From Sphingorhabdus contaminans (GTDB taxonomy: Bacteria > Pseudomonadota > Alphaproteobacteria > Sphingomonadales > Sphingomonadaceae), in NCBI RefSeq assembly GCF_007280415.1, contig NZ_VKKU01000002.1:434001-498000 (forward strand): a stretch of 64,000 nt of DNA, written 5' to 3'. The notes below the pieces were generated by a model. It was given only the letters and a program-made list of their open reading frames with translations, ran no database searches and was not told the DNA's origin. A program made the position numbers and the translations under genes. The number at the start of each line of letters is the position of its first letter. The first letter of the stretch is position 1. Shown here one piece after another: positions 17,948 through 26,805 of the stretch.

Positions 17948-20272
17948 ATGTACAAAAGCTTCAGCACATACAGCGTGCTTCCGGGCGCGCTCCTGAAATC
18001 TGCGTTTCTTTGTGCGCCGCTGTGGGCACAAGACACAAGTGAGCCTCCGCCCGCTGAACCATCATCTGAGGCTGAAATTGTCGTAACCGCACCAACCGAA
18101 CGCGGCGGTGTAAATGGACAGGGCGTTCCCGATGTTCGGCTCTCGCCTGAAGATATAGCGGCCTATAGCGCGCCTGATATTGGCAGCCTGTTGTCCGAAC
18201 TTGCTCCGCAAAGCGGCGAGCGCCCCGTACTACTTGTCAACGGCAAGCGCATTTCAAGTCCTAATGAGATTGCCAAACTGCCGCCTGAGGCCATTGAGCG
18301 CGTTGACATCTTACCTGAAAATGTAGCCCTCAATTTGGGCTACCGGGCCGACCAGAAGGTCGTCAACATCGTACTTAAGGTCAGTTTTGCGGCGGTCACG
18401 GCCCGGGGCTCGCTCACGACACCGACGCAAGGAGGTCAGCTCAGCCATAGCCTTGCGGCCAATATAGTCCGAATTAATCAGGACGGCCGCATGGCGCTTG
18501 ATATCGAACGCACCCAAAATGATGCCCTAACCAGCGATGAACGAGCCCTTGCCGGCCCCCGCACGCTTGTTCCTGCGCGCACCAGCCTCGCACTTGGCGC
18601 CGCGATTAGCAGGCCGGTCGCCGATAATATCAATGCCACCGCAAGTCTGCGTCATCAGCGTAATGAGAGTGATGGCTTCAATGGTCTCGATCCATTCGCA
18701 GCGACGCTGCTACGTGGCACTAGTCGCTCGCGCAGCACCGATGCGGCAGTCAATATAAACGGCAAAGAAGGACGCTGGAGTTGGACATTCAACGGCCAAA
18801 TAGGTCGCTCGGTCACGCACAGTCTAACGGCCCTGCCCGCAACCGGTGCTGGCACTTCTAACATTTTCGCGGTTGCGTCAAAAAGCCTTTCGGGTGCGGC
18901 TGACCTCTTCGTCCAAGGCCCGCTGACTGAACTTCCCGCCGGACCCTTAGGCCTGGTTATTCGCAGCGGACTATCGGTAACCGACACCCAGAATTACACT
19001 ACGAGCGGGGACTTACGAAGCCAAAGCGATATCACCACCCAGATGGGAACCAGCTCTGCTAATTTCTCTTTTCCGGTGGCGAGCCGTGGTAACGAGGTGC
19101 TTACAGCGCTTGGCGATCTCATGCTCAACCTCAATTTGGCGCAAGAGCGCAATTTCGGCATCGGTCGGTCGCAAAGTTTGGGTGGAGGATTCAGCTGGGC
19201 ACCGACGCCTAGCTTACGTCTTTCTGGCACCCTCACGCGTGCGGGTGGTCTGCCTCCTGTAGTTCAGCGTAACGATCCACTCCTCCTTACGCCTAATGTA
19301 CCGATCTTTGATTTTGCCCGCGGCGAGACGGTGCTGGTCTCGCTCATATCGGGAGGAAATCCTAATCTACGTGCGGATGAACGGCGCAGCTTCGCTCTAA
19401 GCGGCAGCTGGAAACCCTATTTTGCGCCCGGCTTATCACTCAATTTTTCTTATAATGCTACAACGGTAGCTGACCCGGTTCGCATTCTAACCGGACCCAG
19501 TCCTGAATTTGAGGCCGCCTTCCCAAGCCGCTTTGTACGCGATGCAAGCGGACGTCTGACGAGCATTGATATGCGTGCGCTAAATTTTGCGAGTGCCGCA
19601 CAGCGCTCGATTAACACGAATGTTTTCTGGGCGCTCCCACTCGGCGGCGACACCATTTCCAGCAAGTCACCTAATGACTTTGATGAGGTGATGGAAATCA
19701 ACGAAGCATCATATGGCGACGGCCCTAGCCCCAAGCAAGGCATCGGCCAAACCAGAATGACCAGCAATGGGGGCACCAATGGGCGGCGCGGGTTGAGTGG
19801 CGGAATGCGAAGTGGACGCTTACTGCTCTCGCTCCAGCATGTCTGGCGGCTTGAAGACAGCCTCACGATCGCAAACGGATTGCCTCCGATCGATCTGCTT
19901 GAAGGTTCCGCGCTCGCCGGGACCGGCACCGGACGTCACCAACTAAATGTCCAGGCAAGATTGCGCGTGAGCGCTTTTGGCGCAACGCTTGACGCAAAAT
20001 GGCAGCAGGGTGGAAGCCTCATCGCTGGTACCGAACGCCTCGACTTTGCTGATCTCTTAAAAGTGAATGCCGGGCTCTCTGCTAATTTGGGCCAAATGGT
20101 GCGCGGCCAACATTTGGCCAAAACCCTCCGCGCTGAAGTTCAAGTCAGCAATCTTTTCAATGCGCGCCAGCAGGTCACAGATCGCCTAGGGGCAACCCCC
20201 CTGGCCTATGCGCCTGCACTCATTGATCCTGTAGGCCGCAACGTCATGCTGAGCCTGCGCAAACAATTTTAA
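17948..20272 (+). CDS. TonB-dependent outer-membrane receptor
   Basis: 774 residues. A signal peptide ends near APLWAQ. The TonB box EIVVTAP is at about 44-50. The plug is short (VLLVNGKRISSPNEIAKLP, IERVDILPENVALNLGY, KVVNIVLK), followed by a barrel ending in aromatic F (LSLRKQF). ATG 17948 follows GAGGGAAAA. The plug lacks the usual long glycine-rich segment. It is located between the periplasmic M16 peptidase and a cysteine-synthase-like enzyme, so peptide or protein substrates are possible. Ligand unknown. Confidence 0.85.
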   Translation: MYKSFSTYSVLPGALLKSAFLCAPLWAQDTSEPPPAEPSSEAEIVVTAPTERGGVNGQGVPDVRLSPEDIAAYSAPDIGSLLSELAPQSGERPVLLVNGKRISSPNEIAKLPPEAIERVDILPENVALNLGYRADQKVVNIVLKVSFAAVTARGSLTTPTQGGQLSHSLAANIVRINQDGRMALDIERTQNDALTSDERALAGPRTLVPARTSLALGAAISRPVADNINATASLRHQRNESDGFNGLDPFAATLLRGTSRSRSTDAAVNINGKEGRWSWTFNGQIGRSVTHSLTALPATGAGTSNIFAVASKSLSGAADLFVQGPLTELPAGPLGLVIRSGLSVTDTQNYTTSGDLRSQSDITTQMGTSSANFSFPVASRGNEVLTALGDLMLNLNLAQERNFGIGRSQSLGGGFSWAPTPSLRLSGTLTRAGGLPPVVQRNDPLLLTPNVPIFDFARGETVLVSLISGGNPNLRADERRSFALSGSWKPYFAPGLSLNFSYNATTVADPVRILTGPSPEFEAAFPSRFVRDASGRLTSIDMRALNFASAAQRSINTNVFWALPLGGDTISSKSPNDFDEVMEINEASYGDGPSPKQGIGQTRMTSNGGTNGRRGLSGGMRSGRLLLSLQHVWRLEDSLTIANGLPPIDLLEGSALAGTGTGRHQLNVQARLRVSAFGATLDAKWQQGGSLIAGTERLDFADLLKVNAGLSANLGQMVRGQHLAKTLRAEVQVSNLFNARQQVTDRLGATPLAYAPALIDPVGRNVMLSLRKQF

Positions 20273-20288
20273 GCAATAGGAGCCGCTC

Positions 20289-21428
20289 GTGGAACTAAGC
20301 AACGAGATGGGCGATCGAATCTCAGGTAATATTGGCAAAGAGGCAGCGTCAATTAGGCCCGCGATCGATCGTCACTGGGTGGCAGAAGCAATGCGCTGCC
20401 TCCATGCAATCCGCGTGGCGGCAGCGCCAACGCCGCTTTTCTCCTTAACGCTCACAGGATATGAAGACAGCCCTATTCTTATCAAGGATGAAACCTGCCA
20501 TCCATCCGGCAGCCTCAAACACAGACTTGCCCATTCTCTATTTGAATATGGCCTTTGCAATGGCTGGATTGGTCCCAATACGCTGATCGTTGAAGCGTCC
20601 TCTGGTTCGACCGCCATTTCAGAGGCCTGGTTTGCAAAAGCGTTGAATCTTCCTTTTGTGGCCGTGGTACCTGCATCGACTTCCCCTGCGAAAATAAGGG
20701 CGATCCGCGAAGCAGGCGGACGTGTTGAACTCGCTTGCACCGATTCCGACATGTGTGATGTCGCACGCTTTCTTGCGCAAAGCGAAGGGGGCTATTTTAT
20801 CGACCAGTTTACTCATGCAGCCCACGCGAGCGACTGGAGAGGTCCGGGCAGTATCGCTCAGGAAATCTGCGATCAGGTCGCGTTGCTCGATTATGCGCAG
20901 CCAGCATGGATTGTCACAGGAATCGGAACCGGCGGAACCTGCACTGCTTTTGCACGACACTTCCGCTATCGACCCGGATTTGCCGACAGCAAACTCTGCG
21001 TCGTCGATCCGGAGGGGTCCGCGCTCTTCGAAGCTTATTGTACCGGCGACAGGCACGTAAGCGGTCGTAGCAACACAATTGTGGAAGGTATTGGCAACGC
21101 TAAAGTACGACCGGGATTCAAGCCTGAAGTGATCGACCATATGGTCGCGCTTAACGATAGCGTCATTGTAGCGACGACCCGCTGGCTGCATCGAACCTTT
21201 GGCTTATGCTATGGCCCGTCAACAGGCGCCCATGTTGCCGGCGCATTGATGATGGCTCAGTCCATGCGGCGTAAAGGCGAGAAGGGCTGCGTGGTCGCGC
21301 TCGCAGGTGATGCGGGGGACCGCTATGCAGAAACCATTTATCGTGATGCCTGGCTTGAACAGCGTGGAATCAATCTGGACGGTTGGATCAATATCCCTTC
21401 CCGACTAGCCGAAATCTCCCTACCCTAA
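20289..21428 (+). CDS. PLP-dependent cysteine-synthase-family enzyme
   Basis: 379-residue fold-type II PLP enzyme. The lysine that binds PLP is in the motif SGSLKHRLA (Lys77). The substrate loop is EASSGSTAISEA and the phosphate-binding glycine loop is GIGTGGTC. It is more like cysteine desulfhydrase or cysteine-synthase-related proteins than true CysK or CysM, so release of sulfide and pyruvate from cysteine is possible. GTG 20289 follows AGGAG, 16 bases after the receptor stop, so it belongs to the M16/receptor operon. Its link to that system is not known. Confidence 0.8.
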   Translation: MELSNEMGDRISGNIGKEAASIRPAIDRHWVAEAMRCLHAIRVAAAPTPLFSLTLTGYEDSPILIKDETCHPSGSLKHRLAHSLFEYGLCNGWIGPNTLIVEASSGSTAISEAWFAKALNLPFVAVVPASTSPAKIRAIREAGGRVELACTDSDMCDVARFLAQSEGGYFIDQFTHAAHASDWRGPGSIAQEICDQVALLDYAQPAWIVTGIGTGGTCTAFARHFRYRPGFADSKLCVVDPEGSALFEAYCTGDRHVSGRSNTIVEGIGNAKVRPGFKPEVIDHMVALNDSVIVATTRWLHRTFGLCYGPSTGAHVAGALMMAQSMRRKGEKGCVVALAGDAGDRYAETIYRDAWLEQRGINLDGWINIPSRLAEISLP

Positions 21429-21796
21429 GGCGCAGGTATTCGGCGGATTTCGGTAATCTGGCAGCGCACGGGGCGGTTTCCTGCAGGACTGCGAAAGCGA
21501 AGCTCAGCATCATTGGCCAGTGATCCCGTACATAAAGTACGTCCCGAGCGCGTCGTGAGCGCAACCACATTGGTCCAGTCGGCATCGCATTGTCCCCCTG
21601 CAAGACTGAGATCGTAACGCTCACCTGATTGGAGTCTTACTCTTACGCGATTTTTGTCCAGCGGTTCAAAGCCATCAACGGTAACGGCGTCGAAGCAACT
21701 GCGGTCCGCGACCGAGGTTCGTGGCGGATCGTCGGCAGGTATACAACCTTGTAATAAGGCGAGGCAAAATCCGGGCAGTAACCACGCTCAGCGCAT
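21425..21796 (-). pseudogene. DUF6491-type lipoprotein with stop at codon 3
   Basis: The minus frame reads ATG CGC TGA and then AWLLPGFCLALLQGC, a lipoprotein leader with a lipobox Cys. The DUF6491 pattern follows: CFDAVTVDGFEPLDKNRVRV, YDLSLAGGQCDADWTNVVAL, LCTGSLANDAELRF and CQITEIRRIPAP. The only in-frame ATG is at 21796 and the TGA is at 21790-21788; no later start lies before the leader except CTG. A single C-to-T change (CGA to TGA) would explain it. Alternatively translation starts at a non-standard codon. It converges on the PLP gene, the stop codons overlapping. Confidence 0.7.
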
Positions 21797-21824
21797 AACA
21801 CATCGTAATTGACCGCTATGCGCA

Positions 21825-22181
21825 CTATTTGGGCGCACGGCCCCAATGGACATCCGGTACTTCCTTGCACCTCCTGTGTACAAATAGCAGCTTGTCGTTC
21901 CACTGACCGTCGAGATGGGTCGAAAGATAAGGTCCGGTTGGCCCTTCGGCGATCCCGATTTCATAGCGCCTTCCTTCCACATAAGTGTGATATTTAAACC
22001 GGCCAGACCTGAGTCTCGCCATTATTTCGTCTTGCGTAAATGACCACTCTGGAAAGTCTTTCCCACCATTCCAAAGATTACCGCCAAGCCGCGAGATCCG
22101 TTGGCAGGGGTCCTTTTTCCGGCTTTTAGTAACGCATTTAATGCAGAGATTAGGTACTCCATCGACTTTACCAGCGCGCAT
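21825..22181 (-). CDS. DUF3892-like protein
   Basis: 118 residues. NLCIKCVTKSRKKDPCQRIS, RLGG, FTQDEIMARLRSGRFKYHTY and YLSTHLDGQWNDKLLF follow the DUF3892 order, including the late Y-L-x-T-x-x-D motif. It has extra length at both ends compared with the 89-residue relative at 13819. The ATG at 22181 has no strong ribosome site. Function unknown. Confidence 0.6.
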   Translation of the reverse strand: MRAGKVDGVPNLCIKCVTKSRKKDPCQRISRLGGNLWNGGKDFPEWSFTQDEIMARLRSGRFKYHTYVEGRRYEIGIAEGPTGPYLSTHLDGQWNDKLLFVHRRCKEVPDVHWGRAPK

Positions 22182-22282
22182 AAGGGGCGAATTTCAAGAT
22201 TCAGCTTTAAGGCATCCGGCACAGAAATTACCGGGCCCACCTATGCAAGATGCGCCAACCGCAATTTTCCGTAATCACGTAT

Positions 22283-22324
22283 AAAAAAATCGGGACGATC
22301 ACACTTCCCGCATGACCATCCCGA
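22283..22324 (-). terminator. Rho-independent terminator after outer-membrane protein gene
   Basis: Minus-strand arms TCGGGATGGTCA and TGATCGTCCCGA make a 12-pair stem with two G-U pairs, followed by seven T's. It lies just downstream of the stop at 22349. Confidence 0.9.
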
Positions 22325-22348
22325 CTTCTCATATTTGAAAATGTTAGA

Positions 22349-23245
22349 TCAAAAGATCATGATGAACCGAAGCGTCGGTCCTGCATCCCAAACCGAATAA
22401 TCCTTAGCGATCCGGTCGGATGTGTTGCGTTCGAAAGTGACGCCAATATCGAGCACTCCGCTTTCGGAGACTGCGTAACTTAAAGCTAAGGTCGTCGCCA
22501 GGTTGAGATCTTTCCGGCCTTGATTGACCCCGCCTGTATACCATCGGTGCTGGGCGGATTGCTCGGCAAGCCAACCTAATTTTTCACCAAATTGACCCGA
22601 CAGTGCAACAGCCGCAGAAACCCGGTCCTGCTCAAGAGCACGGAAGCTAGCTTCGCGGCGCGTCGCCGAAAGATCCGATGTCAGCTGCGTGCCACCCCCC
22701 AGTTCTAACGTGTTGCCGAGGCCAATCGTAATGTTATGCAATGTTGCCTGCTTGTCGGTAAAGCCGCCGCCATAAACGATCAATGGACTGTAATAGGCAT
22801 AAGGGCGCACGCCGCCAAGGCTATCGTCAACCAGCCGCATGCCGATACGCGCGCCTAATGTCGAAGCGTCGTAGTCGGACCCTTGGGTGTAAAAATCATG
22901 ATCGGCATTAAAGCCTGCAAATATCTGGACTGCCCCTGCGCTGCGCCATTCAAGACGAACCGCCGGATTGATATGAACAGATGCCAGTTTAGGGCCATTT
23001 TCCACGAGATCGATATTGTTGTTCCATGTAACAGGAGCGGCAAAGTTGAAGGCGATCGTGGAACCATCATTAGCTTCCAGCAGGAAGGCTTGAGCGGCGC
23101 TTCCGGGAATGTTGATGTTCCGGTCAATTCGGTCTTGGCGTTGCTCGGCCTTGTCAACTTGATCATCAACGCTTTGCGCAAAGGCAGGCATCGCCGAAAA
23201 GGCAAACGCAGCAGCCGCTGCATAGAGTGTGAGCTTATGGTTCAA
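22349..23245 (-). CDS. Outer-membrane beta-barrel protein, unknown family
   Basis: 298 residues with a clear signal peptide (LTLYAAAAAFAFSAMPAFAQ). Alternating strands rich in aromatic and polar residues follow, with a terminal FIMIF typical of outer-membrane barrels. Several beta-hairpins are visible (GAVQIFAGFNADHDFY; LGARIGMRLVDDSLGGVRPY). No transporter motif is recognised. The gene has its own terminator and is divergent from the Skp-like gene. Confidence 0.75.
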   Translation of the reverse strand: MNHKLTLYAAAAAFAFSAMPAFAQSVDDQVDKAEQRQDRIDRNINIPGSAAQAFLLEANDGSTIAFNFAAPVTWNNNIDLVENGPKLASVHINPAVRLEWRSAGAVQIFAGFNADHDFYTQGSDYDASTLGARIGMRLVDDSLGGVRPYAYYSPLIVYGGGFTDKQATLHNITIGLGNTLELGGGTQLTSDLSATRREASFRALEQDRVSAAVALSGQFGEKLGWLAEQSAQHRWYTGGVNQGRKDLNLATTLALSYAVSESGVLDIGVTFERNTSDRIAKDYSVWDAGPTLRFIMIF

Positions 23246-23488
23246 TGGAGAAAATCCTTATCGCGATTTGAATATGATTAGCTACTGGCGCGAAGTTATG
23301 GGCGCCGTTGCCAGCAGTTAGATGCATAGCTCTTGGTTTGCCGCAGACTGGCTGACCGAATTGGAAACTGCCGTGACAAATATGCAACGTTGAGCAAGTT
23401 GCACTTCCTGAACGAACAAAATTGCGGAATTGATGATGTCGATCGTCTTGTGTTCGGGAAGTAATCACAAGATTGGGGTAGAACATAT

Positions 23489-24112
23489 ATGCATCGCATC
23501 GTGCGCGCTCTTGTTTGGACAAGCTTATTTGTATCAAATGCACCTATTCTAGCGCAAACGGCAGAAGCGCCGCGAAATGTGGCGATCGCAGATATGCAAG
23601 AAGCTGTAGCTCGGTCTTCTGCGTACACGGCTGCCATTGCCCAGATAAAAACGACTTATGCGTCGCAGATCACCCAAGCAGAAACCCGCAGTAAATTATT
23701 GTCTGCAGAATTGCAGCCTCTCTTCGCGGCCTATCAAGCGGCCGCCAAAGCCCCTAATCCCAATGAGGCCACACTCTCCAAACAGCTCAACGATCTTCAA
23801 AAACGCGAACAGGCAGCTCGCGATGAAATCGCCAAGTTATCGGCTCCTATTGATCGCGCCAATGCATATGCGCAGGAGCAGATTTCAGCGCGCCTCGAAG
23901 ATGCTGTCAACGCGGCCATGTCTAAAAGGCAAGTCGGCCTTTTGCTGCAGCCGCAAGCAGCTATCAAATCTACAGCAACATTTGATCTCACTAGCGACAT
24001 CTCTAGCGAACTGAATGCATTGCTTCCCAGCGTCAGTATCACACCGCCGGCAAATTGGCAGCCGGGCAAAGGGGACAGTTCTCAAAACGCAGGCCAAGAA
24101 GCAGTTCGTTAA
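23489..24112 (+). CDS. OmpH/Skp-family periplasmic chaperone-like protein
   Basis: 207 residues. A signal peptide ends near PILAQ. A long helical middle follows (ALKIN-like coiled coil, about 50-150: AQIKTTYASQITQAETRSKL; LNDLQKREQAARDEIAKL), then a short C-terminal part. This is the Skp/OmpH layout, in which two helical arms clamp unfolded outer-membrane proteins. It is divergent from the barrel-protein gene. It is not next to bamA, so it is probably a paralogue rather than the housekeeping Skp. Confidence 0.75.
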   Translation: MHRIVRALVWTSLFVSNAPILAQTAEAPRNVAIADMQEAVARSSAYTAAIAQIKTTYASQITQAETRSKLLSAELQPLFAAYQAAAKAPNPNEATLSKQLNDLQKREQAARDEIAKLSAPIDRANAYAQEQISARLEDAVNAAMSKRQVGLLLQPQAAIKSTATFDLTSDISSELNALLPSVSITPPANWQPGKGDSSQNAGQEAVR

Positions 24113-24209
24113 GGCTTACTGATTTTAACACACATAAAGCGACGGGAACTTTTTCACGAGCCATTTGTCTCAATCTATCGCATTACCAAAAACGCACGCG
24201 GAGACTGAA

Positions 24210-24461
24210 ATGTCGGACAAAGACGAAATGTACGATTACCATCGGAGAATGACCGATGCCGTGTCGGAAATTTCTGGTGATCCCGATGAGTATGTTTGGG
24301 TGATGAATGAAGAGCACCGTCGTCGCTATCGTTATTTCCTCGAGAACATCATGGGATGCTACCCTGACGACAGCGAATCTTTCGGAATCGGGATTATGAC
24401 CGGTGAACCGGAAAACGGCGAGCCATTTGCTCTGGTAAGGCGTTCCTGGCTGTTTGAATAA
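24210..24461 (+). CDS. Small acidic protein of unknown function
   Basis: 83 residues from MSDKDEMYDYHRRMTDAV, preceded by GGAGA. It is rich in acidic and aromatic residues with no signal peptide. An earlier in-frame ATG at 24165 lacks a ribosome site. Family not recognised. Confidence 0.55.
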   Translation: MSDKDEMYDYHRRMTDAVSEISGDPDEYVWVMNEEHRRRYRYFLENIMGCYPDDSESFGIGIMTGEPENGEPFALVRRSWLFE

Positions 24462-24550
24462 AAGTCCGAGCCCCACGCTGGCTCAGATCAACCATACCGA
24501 TAAACTGACGCCATCTGCAATTTCTCATTGCAAATTGAGCAATATGGATT

Positions 24551-24790
24551 TCACTCTTCAGGTTTGACCAATTCCATATAATTTACACCCAGAGCCACCG
24601 CCAATTCATAAATGGCGACGATTGTTGGATTGCGTCGCCCGTTTTCAATGCCGCTAATATATTGTTGGGTTAAGCCCGACAGTTCTGCGAGCTGCTCCTG
24701 CGTCAAACCCTTTTCCCTCCGGATACGGCCCATGTTGTTTCCGACGAGTTTTCGCATGTCCATGCAGAAACTTATGGCTTCCGACGGCAT
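24551..24790 (-). CDS. XRE-family HTH regulator
   Basis: 79 residues that are essentially one Cro/C1-type helix-turn-helix: MGRIRREKGLTQEQLAELSG, LTQQYISGIENGRRNPT. It is small enough to act as a dimeric repressor. The start codon at 24790 lies 8 bases from an 18-base palindrome, with no ribosome site, so the mRNA may be leaderless or start at an internal Met. It is divergent from the secreted protein gene at 24833. Confidence 0.85.
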   Translation of the reverse strand: MPSEAISFCMDMRKLVGNNMGRIRREKGLTQEQLAELSGLTQQYISGIENGRRNPTIVAIYELAVALGVNYMELVKPEE

Positions 24791-24797
24791 CCGAGTT

Positions 24798-24815
24798 TAT
24801 CAACTATAGTTGATA
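24798..24815. promoter_or_regulatory. Palindromic operator between XRE gene and secreted-protein gene
   Basis: TATCAACTATAGTTGATA is a perfect 18-base palindrome placed between two divergent starts (24790 leftward, 24833 rightward). Position and symmetry suit binding by the adjacent XRE protein and control of both genes. Confidence 0.7.
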
Positions 24816-24832
24816 TTCTAGAGGAGATGCTT

Positions 24833-25636
24833 ATGCGGTTAGCAACATTTTCGTGGGTCGTCCCCATGCTAGCTTTAGTGAATGTGGCAAATGCGAAGCC
24901 TAAAAGCTCAGCTTCGTCACCAAGCGTTTGCGCATCCTATGTCGGTCAGAATGCAACATTTGCGGATTTCGCGAGCGTGTACGCTTCGCTGCCAGAGTTC
25001 GAACCAATGACCGAGTTTGAAACAGCGGCGCAGTTCGAAGCGCGAAAATCGAGGTCTGCTCAAACCGGCGCTGCTATAATGTTGAAGATATCCAGAGCCG
25101 ACAATTACGACGGTTTAATGTACGATGCCGAGAAGCAAACTCTCAGAGTAACGGACGCTACATTTGGTCGTAACAACCATGATTACCAATCACTTCGAAA
25201 TAAAGTTGAAAGCAAACCCCAATCATTAGCCAGCGACATCGCGTTTGACGTAGCGACAGTCAAAACTCTGCGTGAAACTTATACGGCGGCGAATGGTTTT
25301 GGCGCTGCTGTTCTAGTCGAACGAACTATATTCGATACCGATGTCGTTTATGAAGCTCAGACTAAATGGGATAGTGGAGCTTTCCTCGGTCAAAAAGGGT
25401 TCACGATTTCCCAGATCCCGCTAGATTCTGCTTCTGCGAAAAATTTCGTCGAAGGTAGCTCGGCGGCGCTTCTGATCATTCCCAAATTCAAAACTACTGG
25501 GAAGAGTGTTTCAGGCCCAACCTTCCGTGTCCCAATCGAGAGACACTATAATCAGAAAGTCATTGTCGGAGATATTCAGTGCGGCTTTTTGCTTCGCAGC
25601 AATAACACCGTGGCCTTTGCCTTCGCCGCCAAGTGA
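24833..25636 (+). CDS. Exported protein of unknown function
   Basis: 267 residues with a signal peptide ending near NVANA. I chose the second ATG (24833) because GAGGAG is 6 bases upstream of it and too close to the first. Several beta strands follow and two cysteines (one near the mature start, one in GDIQCGFLL) could form a disulfide. No family recognised. Its promoter region holds the XRE palindrome, so it may be the regulator's target. Confidence 0.6.
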   Translation: MRLATFSWVVPMLALVNVANAKPKSSASSPSVCASYVGQNATFADFASVYASLPEFEPMTEFETAAQFEARKSRSAQTGAAIMLKISRADNYDGLMYDAEKQTLRVTDATFGRNNHDYQSLRNKVESKPQSLASDIAFDVATVKTLRETYTAANGFGAAVLVERTIFDTDVVYEAQTKWDSGAFLGQKGFTISQIPLDSASAKNFVEGSSAALLIIPKFKTTGKSVSGPTFRVPIERHYNQKVIVGDIQCGFLLRSNNTVAFAFAAK

Positions 25637-25648
25637 GCGAGCCGATGT

Positions 25649-26374
25649 CTACAATTCAATTCCGAAATCAGCCGGGTCAAAAACATAGCGACCACCGCCG
25701 GGGAAAGCAGATAGCGCAAGCAACTTCCCGTTATCGTACCGCAAATGCCACGTTTGCCTGAGCTTAGGTTGGCTGGCCTTAAATACTGTCGGATCTAATA
25801 TGACGATGTTGGCTCCTGCCTTTCGATCACGGGCGGATATAGTTCGAATAAGCTCGGTGCCCGCTTGCCTTGCTGCTCCAGCCAACTCCTGACATCCGTC
25901 ATAGTCTTTGGGATGCGTCCAAACTTTTATGTCGCTTGCGAAAGGCTCCTGAGTCAAATCGATGGCACACTCGGCACCTACCGCTATGGTAAAGCTCAGA
26001 TGCTCGCTTGTCGTCGATGGCGGATGCAGCCCCGGTGAACGCGCAAAGAAGCGCAAACGCCAGTAAGCTGTTTCTGCTATCGCAGTGGCTTCATGCTCGC
26101 TGCTATAGAATAAGCCTGGCCGCTCATTTGCTCGTCGGAACCGGCTCGCAATGCTGTGCCCATATCTGAATGGTGCCGCTAAGAGATAGTGAAGTCCGCG
26201 CGCCGTTTTCGGAAGATTTGGCTTAACTTCATCCGCCAACTCTTCGAGGCGTTGTTGATCTTCCAAATTATCGGTGAGCCTGTTTGTGGAAATCCGATGC
26301 TGGGCTTCCACCACCCGCCAGACCACACCTCTATATTCTTGGAACTCAGACGCGAGCGCGGTAGGCGTCCACAT
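25649..26374 (-). CDS. RES-domain toxin (NAD+ phosphorylase type)
   Basis: 241 residues. The RES domain spans about 15-230. Arg and Glu/Tyr motifs of the family are present (RGVVWRVVEAQH; RRANERPGLFYSSEHEATAIAE; AYWRLRFFA). RES toxins degrade NAD+ and are held in check by an Xre/MbcA/ParS-type partner. That partner is encoded immediately upstream with overlapping reading frames (26346-26374). ATG 26374 was chosen over a GTG two codons earlier. Confidence 0.85.
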   Translation of the reverse strand: MWTPTALASEFQEYRGVVWRVVEAQHRISTNRLTDNLEDQQRLEELADEVKPNLPKTARGLHYLLAAPFRYGHSIASRFRRANERPGLFYSSEHEATAIAETAYWRLRFFARSPGLHPPSTTSEHLSFTIAVGAECAIDLTQEPFASDIKVWTHPKDYDGCQELAGAARQAGTELIRTISARDRKAGANIVILDPTVFKASQPKLRQTWHLRYDNGKLLALSAFPGGGRYVFDPADFGIEL

Positions 26375-26723
26375 AATCACATACCGCGATCAAACCTTTA
26401 AAGCTGTCGATCAGTTCAATCGGCTTTGCGTCCAGATCCATATTATATGTAGCAAGCCAACTCTGCGCCGCCGTGTCGTCACTTCCGACGACAGAGTCCA
26501 GGCTGCGAAATAGCCGCAGCAAAAACTGGCCTGCTTCAAACGACTTGGACGAAGGATCAAGTTTGGTTTGACCCGACCGGAGACGCGATACTGTGGCTGC
26601 AGACAAACCCAAAACCGTGCCCATCTTACTATTGCTCAAGGCCCAAAGATCCGCAATTTTTGCGACTGCGGAACTTAGCAGCACTCCATCGTTATGCTTC
26701 TTCGCTGCGATTTGAGGCGTCAT
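26346..26723 (-). CDS. Xre/MbcA/ParS-type antitoxin
   Basis: 125 residues. The N-terminal half carries an HTH-like part (LSNSKMGTVLGLSAATVSRLRSGQ) and the C-terminal half the toxin-binding region (FLLRLFRSLDSVVGSDDTAAQSWL), as in Xre antitoxins of RES toxins. ATG 26723 has TGGAG six bases upstream. Overlap with the toxin gene supports coupled expression of a type II toxin-antitoxin pair. Confidence 0.85.
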   Translation of the reverse strand: MTPQIAAKKHNDGVLLSSAVAKIADLWALSNSKMGTVLGLSAATVSRLRSGQTKLDPSSKSFEAGQFLLRLFRSLDSVVGSDDTAAQSWLATYNMDLDAKPIELIDSFKGLIAVCDYVDAYRARV

Positions 26724-26805
26724 AGCAAGCTCCATTTGCACAAATATACTTAAGATTGTTCAAATGAATTTGCAAGTTTTGTGAAGTTTAGAGCGCATAT
26801 CAGCT

